Below the pieces are notes generated by a model. That model made no database searches. It saw only the letters and a program-made list of their open reading frames with translations, and was not told the origin of the DNA. Positions 57,768 to 64,000 of a stretch of 64,000 nt of DNA are shown piece after piece. This DNA comes from Novosphingobium sp. JCM 18896 (lineage in GTDB: Bacteria > Pseudomonadota > Alphaproteobacteria > Sphingomonadales > Sphingomonadaceae), in the NCBI RefSeq assembly GCF_025938095.1, contig NZ_JAPCZF010000011.1, positions 1 through 64,000 of the forward strand. The letters run 5' to 3'. The stretch's first letter is position 1; every line of letters starts with the position of its first letter. Both the position numbers and the translations under genes were made by a program.

Positions 57768-58523
57768 ATGTCCAATTCTCTTGCGACCAGTCACTGTCTC
57801 AGTCCACCGCTGGCAAAATTGGAGCGCCGAGGGCGATTTTCATCCGAGGCCCGCAAAGCGTTTCTCGCAATGCCTTATCAAAGACAAGCGATCGAGACCC
57901 GTACCGACATCGTCCGGGAAGGCGAAAGGACAAGAGGTTGCAGCTTCATCGAGAGCGGCACGGTCAGTCGCTCCAAGCTCTTGCCGAGCGGCGGGCGACA
58001 GATCGTGTCTTTCCATATCGCGGGAGATCTCGTCGATCTGCAATCGGCGCTTCTGATCGTGGCCGATCACACGCTGCGCACCCATGAACCGTCATTCGTG
58101 GTGAAGGTCAGTGAGCGTGCCATCCTGAAAGTCGCGGAAGACTTTCCGGAAATTGGTCGATCATTCTGGTTCGACACTATGGTTGACGCCTCGATATTCC
58201 GCGAGTGGAGCCTCAACCTTGGTCGGCGAAGCGCTCGTGAGCGGACCGGTCATCTTCTGTTGGAACTAGGCTACAAATCCGAAGCAGCCGGGCTCAGTCC
58301 CCGTAGCGAATATCGACTGCCGATGACACAACTTGATCTGGCGGACGCCCTTGGTCTCACGGTGGTACACGTATGTCGGAGCCTGAAATGGCTGCGAGAA
58401 ATGGGCTTACTGCATCTCGACAGAACCCGTGTCGTCATACCGGACTGGGACGCCTTGGCGCACTTCGCCCAGTTTCAGCCGCTCTATCTCCATCCAGAGG
58501 GGCCTCGAGCTCTCGCAAGCTGA
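57768..58523 (+). CDS. Crp/Fnr-family transcriptional regulator
   Basis: A 251-residue regulator. The N-terminal cyclic-nucleotide-binding-like beta-roll is TDIVREGERTRGCSFIESGT then RQIVSFHIAGDLVDLQSALL. The C-terminal DNA-binding domain (about 160-235) has RSARERTGHLLLELGYKSEA and the helix-turn-helix TQLDLADALGLTVVHVCRSL, KWLREMGLLHLDRTRVVI. It lacks the N-terminal Cys cluster of oxygen-sensing Fnr and the cAMP-binding residues are not conserved, so its signal is unknown. This type is common in sphingomonads and is often stress-related. Confidence 0.9.
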   Translation: MSNSLATSHCLSPPLAKLERRGRFSSEARKAFLAMPYQRQAIETRTDIVREGERTRGCSFIESGTVSRSKLLPSGGRQIVSFHIAGDLVDLQSALLIVADHTLRTHEPSFVVKVSERAILKVAEDFPEIGRSFWFDTMVDASIFREWSLNLGRRSARERTGHLLLELGYKSEAAGLSPRSEYRLPMTQLDLADALGLTVVHVCRSLKWLREMGLLHLDRTRVVIPDWDALAHFAQFQPLYLHPEGPRALAS

Positions 58524-58699
58524 CGAACCATCTCAGCGATGAGTACCGCCGCCCGGGGTGAGCGCTCAGAGCCAACAGGCGCAGCATGTGCAATTATATC
58601 GACGAGGCGAGCTGGCAGATAACCTAGGGCAAAACGCCGCCAATGTGAATGTGCTTCAAAAGGTTCGTTGGTCTCGCACTTGGAAAGGAGGACCTCGCG

Positions 58700-58852
58700 A
58701 TGGACAAGTGGATCATCGAGGCGGACATCTACCGGCTTCAACGCTCCTTGTCGGACTCGCCGGCGGCCGCTCAGAAAGCCGTGCTTGAGGGGTTGCTGAA
58801 ACGAAAGCGCGATCGGCTCGCTCAATTTCATGATCCGCACACCGGGCATTGA
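58700..58852 (+). CDS. 50-residue conserved small protein
   Basis: MDKWIIEADIYRLQRSLSDS, PAAAQKAVLEGLLKRKRDRL, then a short tail with histidines. A strong AAGGAGG lies 7-10 bases before the ATG. It is a helical, charged peptide, probably cytoplasmic. I recognise the type from small stress-associated proteins but cannot name a function. Confidence 0.7.
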   Translation: MDKWIIEADIYRLQRSLSDSPAAAQKAVLEGLLKRKRDRLAQFHDPHTGH

Positions 58853-58902
58853 TGGTGACGAGCTATCCGCTGCATTTCGTCCTCAGCTAGGCGTTGGACC
58901 CC

Positions 58903-59118
58903 ATGCCGCTATTCAGGCTCATTTCAGCTCATCATCCCGAGGCGTTCGCCGTCGAGTTCTATGACGTCGATGCCGGTGGCGCAATCGATGCCGCCCTCAG
59001 AGCACAAATGATCGAGGCAGACCTCTGGCAAGAAAATCGGTACCTGTTCACTTTGCGCCAGCGGAGGTCCGATCCAAGTTTCTGGACAATTTTTCGTAGA
59101 GCGCGGACGCGACACTAA
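58903..59118 (+). CDS. Hypothetical 71-residue protein
   Basis: A protein-like frame from ATG at 58903 (a TTG at 58894 is also possible): RLISAHHPEAFAVEFYDVDA, GGAIDAALRAQMIEADLWQE, NRYLFTLRQRRSDPSFWTIF. No family is recognised. It follows the 50-residue gene by about 50 bases. Confidence 0.5.
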   Translation: MPLFRLISAHHPEAFAVEFYDVDAGGAIDAALRAQMIEADLWQENRYLFTLRQRRSDPSFWTIFRRARTRH

Positions 59119-59506
59119 TCCCAAGCCCCACAGCGAATGAGGTACGGCGAAATCGCACCGTTCCCGGGAGGAATGTCGGGGCGAACTTCGATACTCGCCG
59201 AAAATAGCCGACGGTGTGGAGGGGCGTCTTGGGGTCCTTCAAATCGGTCACTCGTGCAGACGGCTTGATCCAGCCAGCATCGTTTGGTGGGAGCAGTGCG
59301 CTTCGATTCAGAGCTTTGCATTGCAACAGGCGTCGAACCGGGGGCTCCCTATAGGCGTGCAATTAGCGCACCCCCTTCGGGTTGTCTGGCAGTTGTCCCA
59401 TTAGTCTAGAGGAGGAACCCACGGCCGGTGCTGCTCGACGCAGCTCCTCGAACGGTCCGATCGGGCAGCGTTCGCTGTTAGAATTCACGATTTTCGAGGA
59501 AAGCGA
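59119..59506. other. Non-coding gap
   Basis: About 390 bases. A minus-strand frame (59048-59362) stays open but shows no family or ribosome-binding site. Confidence 0.35.
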
Positions 59507-59668
59507 TCAGATCGGATGACCGAGATCCTGGCCGGAATTTGCGAGCCGATCGTACCTTTCCGCCATATAGGCATATTCTTTAGTGGCCCGGGGGTCTCCG
59601 GCTTTCCGAGCGCGTGCCAACCATTCGTCGCGCCGACTAATGTAGTAAGCTCTGTCTTCCGGGGTCAT
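59507..59668 (-). CDS. 53-residue conserved small protein
   Basis: MTPEDRAYYISRRDEWLARA, RKAGDPRATKEYAYMAERYD, RLANSGQDLGHPI. A charged helical peptide with the recurring 'AYMAERYD.LA' pattern seen in small sphingomonad proteins. AAGGAT lies about 13 bases before the ATG. Function unknown. Confidence 0.6.
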   Translation of the reverse strand: MTPEDRAYYISRRDEWLARARKAGDPRATKEYAYMAERYDRLANSGQDLGHPI

Positions 59669-59968
59669 CACGTGCTTGTTCCCATCCTTTCGTGATGCCG
59701 ATAAGTCTGCCGCACGGGAAAGCACCTGCATTAACACTGGTTAAGTTGGACAAGTGTTTTTGCGAAAGATGATACTAATCGATCTCAACCGCAGCGTCTA
59801 AGAGTCGGCTATCGTGCCCGCCTGCGCCGGAAAGTCCTCGACTTCCCTCGCGAGGAAAGGCTGCGGTCATAATCTTACGGTGCGAGCGCTGGCCTTTTCG
59901 CCTGGGAGGCCGCTTAAGACCCGCCCTTTTGCAGGTATAGGTGAGGTGCAATTCTGGCCACGAGATCA
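59669..59968. other. Non-coding gap
   Basis: About 300 bases without a supported gene. Confidence 0.4.
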
Positions 59969-60283
59969 TCACCCCGGCTTTCGACCCGGTGAGCCGGCGC
60001 CGCCATGAGTGCCGGGCCGGGCTATCTCTCTTTTGAGATCTTCCCTTCCATTCGGATCGGCTGCGTTTTGATCGTCAGCAGGTTCGGATGACGAGGCTTC
60101 ATGAGCATTGTCCCATGTCGCATCCTTCCTCGAACTCCCTGGCCTTTGCGTCGCGCTTTGCTCATCTGCCGAACGCCCTGCGCCTGGATTAAGATCCTCC
60201 GGCGCCTGAGCATCGACTCCCTCAGACGTGCTCCGCGTTAGGGCGGAGTGGGGCGGGGCAGAATGTCGTGACGCGCTGGGCAT
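59969..60283 (-). CDS. Hydrophilic disordered protein
   Basis: A 104-residue protein almost without hydrophobic residues: VDAQAPEDLNPGAGRSADEQ, DATWDNAHEASSSEPADDQN, AADPNGREDLKREIARPGTH. AGGA stands nine bases before the ATG. Composition resembles hydrophilins. Function unknown. Confidence 0.5.
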   Translation of the reverse strand: MPSASRHSAPPHSALTRSTSEGVDAQAPEDLNPGAGRSADEQSATQRPGSSRKDATWDNAHEASSSEPADDQNAADPNGREDLKREIARPGTHGGAGSPGRKPG

Positions 60284-60327
60284 TTTATACGATCCTGTTC
60301 GTTTTGGCTGAGTTGGGTTGCGGCAAA

Positions 60328-60624
60328 CTAGCTGCCGAGGGGAGCCGGACCATTCCCCTCGTCCGCTCCTCGCGAGTGGTCGGGCGCGGGATCGGGTATG
60401 TTCGTGCTCTTGGGAACCGGCTCGCCATGGCCATGACCACTCGTGCCTTCGTGGCTCACGCTATCGGAGACCTTGATATGGGAGGCGTCGTTCGCGGGTT
60501 CGCCCGCGCCCGTGTCGTTTACGCTTTCGGTAGTTTTCGGCGTACTGACTTCGGGTGACGCGGGTACTTTCGCCTCGGGATCACGCTGCTCTCGTTCTTG
60601 CGCGGTGTCCAAAATTTGTCCCAT
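60328..60624 (-). CDS. Hydrophilic disordered protein
   Basis: A 98-residue acidic protein: MGQILDTAQEREQRDPEAKV, ASPEVSTPKTTESVNDTGAG, NDASHIKVSDSVSHEGTSGH, GHGEPVPKSTNIPDPAPDHS. AGGAGCGAGG precedes the ATG. It has no fold-like pattern and is likely intrinsically disordered, as in desiccation- or osmotic-stress proteins. It lies upstream of another such gene (59969) on the same strand. Confidence 0.6.
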   Translation of the reverse strand: MGQILDTAQEREQRDPEAKVPASPEVSTPKTTESVNDTGAGEPANDASHIKVSDSVSHEGTSGHGHGEPVPKSTNIPDPAPDHSRGADEGNGPAPLGS

Positions 60625-61168
60625 CGCCTCGCTCCTGCGCTCAAAGGCTCACCCCTGAATTTTACTAGCGACGACCAGGGGGTATGCCGCCGTGTCCAGT
60701 GGCAATGCCGCAATCGAACTCTTCGTTCCTGCTGATAGCCAAGAAACCTCTCGGGTTCGGTCAATCGCCATTCTGGCTGCCCCGATTTGCGGTGTCGGAC
60801 ACATAGCAGAGTTCGCGTTTTCGCTTGGCTTGAGTATCCCGTTGCCAACTGGCTCGTTACCGTGTGGCCATGTCTGATCGGCCGCCCGCCGATCGACTTT
60901 TGACGCCCCGTTTTGCCGGTTGCCGGACCGTGATAGATTTTGAGCATGGCCCCAAGCTCACATAACTAGCCGGTGGCAGCGTCGCGGCAGCACCTTAGCG
61001 GCCCTGCGAGAGTTGCCGGGCTCATTTCTTCCACCAGGCCGTGCATTCTCCCAGCAGGTCATGCGAGGGCACGAGCCCCAGCCATTTGCGCAGCCCGTGG
61101 TGCCATCGCGCCGCCGGCACAAGGAATGATTTGGCCAGTATTTCGTGGGGCTCACCCTGTGCTCGGTC
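60625..61168. other. Gap with an in-frame open stretch after the ligase stop
   Basis: About 540 bases. Directly after the TAG of the ligase gene at 61169 the same minus-strand frame stays open for about 50 codons and reads HEILAKSFLVPAARWHHGLR and KWLGLVPSHDLLGECTAWWK. It looks protein-like but has no start. It may be a decayed gene or a lost C-terminal extension. Confidence 0.35.
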
Positions 61169-62224
61169 CTACCCCTTGCCCATCAGCTGAATGAGCTCTT
61201 TGGGCTGAATCTCGCGCACCAGTTGGTCCAACGTGCACTGCTCAGGATCCTTGTCAGGGCGCCAACGATGAAACCGCGTCCCATGGCGGAAGCGGTGCGC
61301 GGTGACCTGATCGTATATCACCTCTGCGACCAGGTCGTGGGTGAGGGGAATGTAGTCCCCGCTCTTGTCCGGGGCCCAACGGCTAGGTCCCCCCGGTGCC
61401 TTCCCGGTAAATCCAGGACCGCCACGGAAAGGCTCGAGAACTTGTAGGAGGTCCTTGCGCGCGCCACCGTCGAGGCCCGAGCAGAAGCCAACCAGATCAA
61501 GTTGCCCTGCCGCATTGTAAAGCCCAAGCAGGAGCGAGGCGACCCCGCCGCCGTTGGATTTGCGATAGCCGCCGACCACACAATCGGCCGTGCGCAACTG
61601 CTTGACCTTGCGCATCGCCCGCTCACCGGCTCGATAAGGCTCATCGACTGGCTTGGCGATCACGCCGTCGAGCGCGCCCCCCGTTTCGGTCAGCCAGGAC
61701 TTGGCCTGCTCCAGCGAAAGCGAAGCTGGCGAAAGCATCAGCGAGGAGCCGGTCATGGAGCTTCGCAGATTTCGCAGCGCTTCGCGGCGATGGCTTAGCG
61801 GCTGGTGGCGCAGATCCTGGGGGCCGATGCTGAGGGCATCGAACAGAATCAATCGCGACGGCGTCTCGCGGGAGAGCTTTGCAATTCGCGAGGCCGCCGG
61901 ATGCAAGCGAGCTTGCAACGCTGCGAACGAGAGGCGGTCCCCGATGGGGATCACCAGTTCGCCATCCAACATCAGTCGTTTTTCCGACATCTCGCGGATC
62001 TGCTCGATCATCTCCGGGAAAAAACGGCCGAGACGTTTGCCCGACTTGGACCAGATCTCGATATCGTCGCCTTCTTTGTCGATGATGGCGCGGAATCCAT
62101 CCCATTTGGGTTCATACTGCCACCCGGGCGGCTCGGGTAGTTCATCGACCAGCAGAGCTTCCATCGGCCGTAGCGGACTTGCACGCTGCGCATTAGAAGA
62201 CGGAGGAGAGGGCCCACGTGCCAT
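61169..62224 (-). CDS. ligC: ATP-dependent DNA ligase (LigC type)
   Basis: A 351-residue stand-alone ATP-dependent ligase. The nucleotidyl lysine is Lys40 in WQYEPKWDGFRAIIDKEG; other motifs are EIWSKSGKRLGRFFPE, RLMLDGELVIP, RLILFDALSIG, LDGVIAKPVDEPYRAGER and MRKVKQLRTADCVVGGYRKS. The C-terminal oligonucleotide-binding part follows. It lacks polymerase and phosphoesterase domains, unlike LigD (37108). LigC-type enzymes act in Ku-dependent or stationary-phase repair of breaks and gaps. Confidence 0.93.
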   Translation of the reverse strand: MARGPSPPSSNAQRASPLRPMEALLVDELPEPPGWQYEPKWDGFRAIIDKEGDDIEIWSKSGKRLGRFFPEMIEQIREMSEKRLMLDGELVIPIGDRLSFAALQARLHPAASRIAKLSRETPSRLILFDALSIGPQDLRHQPLSHRREALRNLRSSMTGSSLMLSPASLSLEQAKSWLTETGGALDGVIAKPVDEPYRAGERAMRKVKQLRTADCVVGGYRKSNGGGVASLLLGLYNAAGQLDLVGFCSGLDGGARKDLLQVLEPFRGGPGFTGKAPGGPSRWAPDKSGDYIPLTHDLVAEVIYDQVTAHRFRHGTRFHRWRPDKDPEQCTLDQLVREIQPKELIQLMGKG

Positions 62225-62650
62225 AGCCAGACAACCCTTGGCGCTGTCGGAGGTTTCACCAGGCGAGAGGAGGCATAGGGGACCTCGACTATCGGTCGAG
62301 CGCAGAGCGCCGCCTCATCGATGCCGATTGCTTTCGTTCCGCCCCTGCGGCGCTTGTCTCGTCATGGACCGCTTCGGCTTAGCGAAATGCGAGCCTTCGA
62401 CCAGCTCGGATCTCAACTCGTCTCTAAGATTGCGCGATGCCGGAACGAAGTCCGCAAGAGGAGGTTGTCGGGACGAGAGAGAGAACGGATGAAGATGGCC
62501 GAAGCCCACGCCCGCATTTTCTCAGATTGCCATACCCAGCAGCCCGACCAGTGCGGGCGCAAGGACATTGTTACCGGCGGGACCTCGGGATCCGGCAGGG
62601 CGATCGACCTTCAGAACGCATGCAATTAATGTTGCAGGAAGCTTGCCGCT
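62225..62650. other. Gap before the terminal gene
   Basis: About 430 bases. GGAAC at 62442-62446 and GGTT at 62463-62466 (16-base spacing) form an EcfG-like promoter on the plus strand about 180 bases before the gene at 62651. A 46-codon frame from 62489 is not convincing. Confidence 0.35.
62442..62466 (+). promoter_or_regulatory. Putative sigma-EcfG promoter (GGAAC-N16-GGTT)
   Basis: GGAAC at 62442-62446 and GGTT at 62463-62466. It would give a leader of about 175 bases to the large gene at 62651. Confidence 0.35.
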
Positions 62651-64000
62651 GTGAGTGATGTGCGATCTTGTGGCGCCGACGGACCCGTAAGCCCCTATGC
62701 GCTTGCTCTGCGCGAAGCGCTGCAGGCCAAAGGCATGAAAAAGATAGCGCAGTTCGCAGACGGCGCACTGACAATGGACCTGGCAGCGAGCATGGGTTCG
62801 CTCTGGGCCTTGATCCGACGTGGCAAGAAGGGTGGATTGGCCCACCGCCTCGTTTACGCGCCAGGCGGTTTTACAGATGTGAAAGCCGAAACACGTTCGG
62901 CGACGTCCATGCGGATTTCTATAAAAAGCGCCTTGGGCGATCATGGGGTCAAGCTGTCTTCAGGGGGTGACGCGCTTGAATTCCTGCGCGCGACGGTGAC
63001 CTTCAAGCCCGCGCGGTCTGCACTCATTCCGTTTCAGCCACGCGACCTCTATCCGCTCGACGCTTCGGACGATCCGCTGGGCGCAGCCGGCACGGTCGAA
63101 GCCGTGCAGCGCGGGCTCAATAGCGGTCTTGTTTATTTCCGCGTCGAAGAGCCCGCTTTCGGGAACGTGCTCTACTTCCAGAATTTCACGTCGTTGAACG
63201 GTTACTATCTGGCGACCGAGACCACCCCGGAATCCTCGGTCGGCGGTGTTTGGCCCGAACTCGGGCACTTGCTGCCGATCCCGGATCTGGACAGCCCAAG
63301 TCTCGCAGATGCAGCGGTCACGAACGAGGTTACGCTCTCAGACGCGATCCTGGTGTTTCGACACGAGGCTCCCCCACACGAAAGGGAATCCGCACGCCAG
63401 TTCCTGCAAATGCTGGGCGTCGCATACAAGCAGCTCGACCTCCCACATTCGGAATACCGTAATTGGGTCGAACGCAGCGAGCGCACCTTGCGCGACCTTG
63501 ATGAGGCGCCCGAGGCGACCATCCGGCATTACGGCCGCCGCTATGTCCATCCCTACACGGCGGCCGAATATCCCGACATCATGGTCCAGATGTCGCTCAT
63601 CGCAGCTATTCATTCCTGGGGTAAATGGCGCGGCGAGCCGCATCCGCTCGAGACGGAACTCAAGGCGGGTCTCGATAAATTCTATGATCCCGAACTGAGG
63701 ACCCTGCGCCGCTATCTTCCCAATGTCGGCGATGACAAGGATGCGGACGCGGTCGATAGCTGGTATCTCTATCATCCCATGCTCAACCTCGGCCTGTTGG
63801 CACTGGACGGGGACGAGCCTGCGCGAGACCTGCTCCTCAAATCGATCGACTACGGGATCAAGGCCGCGCATCACTTCGATTACCGCTGGCCGGTTCAATA
63901 CAAGATCACCGACTTCGCGATCATCACCGAGGTCGCCGAAGTCGATGGCCGGGGGCAGACGGACGTCGGCGGCATCTATGCCTGGGTCATGCTCCAGGCG
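62651..64000 (+). CDS. Large unrecognised protein, partial (runs off the window)
   Basis: An open frame of 450 codons from a GTG with AGGAAG nine bases upstream, still open at the last base. The first residues (MSDVRSCGADGPVSPYALAL, reading GTG as Met, then REALQAKGMKKIAQFADGAL) lead into a beta-rich part (ALIPFQPRDLYPLDASDDPL, VYFRVEEPAFGNVLYFQNFT). A helical part follows with aromatic repeats: HYGRRYVHPYTAAEYPDIMV, QMSLIAAIHSWGKWRGEPHP, DSWYLYHPMLNLGLLALDGD and AAHHFDYRWPVQYKITDFAI. The second half resembles an alpha/alpha-toroid, as in glycan-active enzymes. There is no signal peptide. I do not recognise the family. Base composition matches the neighbours. Confidence 0.8.
   Translation, partial: MSDVRSCGADGPVSPYALALREALQAKGMKKIAQFADGALTMDLAASMGSLWALIRRGKKGGLAHRLVYAPGGFTDVKAETRSATSMRISIKSALGDHGVKLSSGGDALEFLRATVTFKPARSALIPFQPRDLYPLDASDDPLGAAGTVEAVQRGLNSGLVYFRVEEPAFGNVLYFQNFTSLNGYYLATETTPESSVGGVWPELGHLLPIPDLDSPSLADAAVTNEVTLSDAILVFRHEAPPHERESARQFLQMLGVAYKQLDLPHSEYRNWVERSERTLRDLDEAPEATIRHYGRRYVHPYTAAEYPDIMVQMSLIAAIHSWGKWRGEPHPLETELKAGLDKFYDPELRTLRRYLPNVGDDKDADAVDSWYLYHPMLNLGLLALDGDEPARDLLLKSIDYGIKAAHHFDYRWPVQYKITDFAIITEVAEVDGRGQTDVGGIYAWVMLQA

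Overview
The window looks like accessory DNA from a high-G+C alphaproteobacterium, most likely of the order Sphingomonadales. This rests on gene content and on small protein families I associate with that order: a SciP-type CtrA inhibitor, a PaoABC-type aldehyde dehydrogenase, a MASE1 diguanylate cyclase, and many short hydrophilic stress proteins. No rRNA, tRNA, transposase, phage gene or CRISPR array was seen. Genes are short, often monocistronic, alternate in strand, and are separated by long non-coding or decaying stretches.

Layout. 0-9.3 kb: an NTF2-like protein, a receiver protein, an outer-membrane barrel, a haem-oxygenase-like enzyme, dodecin, a CDF cation transporter with a lipoprotein partner, and a diguanylate cyclase split by a homopolymer frameshift. 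9.4-15.1 kb: SciP, a lipid kinase, a repeat lipoprotein, and a run of tiny or broken genes. 15.6-26.0 kb: a YcaC-like hydrolase with an LLM-type flavoenzyme, AsmA, a decayed phospholipase D gene, paoABC, an FMN reductase and an MgtC-like protein. 26.1-36.2 kb: two relatives of the KGG-type 'plasmid stabilization' gene (one dead, one intact), an isoaspartyl methyltransferase fused to an erythromycin-esterase domain, DUF4142, DUF3597, DUF2383 and PRC-barrel proteins, a CPA1 antiporter, and an operon of microproteins. 36.3-50.7 kb: exonuclease III, LigD, a cysteine hydrolase, a methyltransferase, NAD+ synthetase, a receiver, a GNAT enzyme, KTSC, Ku, topoisomerase IB and a Xre/RES toxin-antitoxin pair. 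50.7-64 kb: a DUF3606-like protein, a DUF892 ferritin-like protein, Hsp20, HtpG, a second barrel, a Crp/Fnr regulator, several small proteins, a LigC-type ligase, and the start of a large unrecognised protein that runs off the end.

How they fit together. The common theme is stress survival. It covers DNA double-strand-break repair (Ku, LigD, LigC, exonuclease III, Top IB, and NAD+ synthesis), protein quality control (Hsp20, HtpG, isoaspartyl repair), redox and flavin handling, envelope remodelling and ion homeostasis. By eye I find seven exact copies of the alphaproteobacterial sigma-EcfG promoter pattern GGAAC-N16/17-CGTT, where about one is expected by chance. Close variants (mainly GGTT at the -10 element) add more. 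Most sit 15-75 bases before small stress genes in the right orientation, and one lies directly before a terminator with no gene between, which suggests a stress-induced small RNA. I therefore read the window as a general-stress-response island whose regulators (PhyR, NepR, EcfG) lie elsewhere. It is also visibly decaying: at least seven broken or truncated genes are present.
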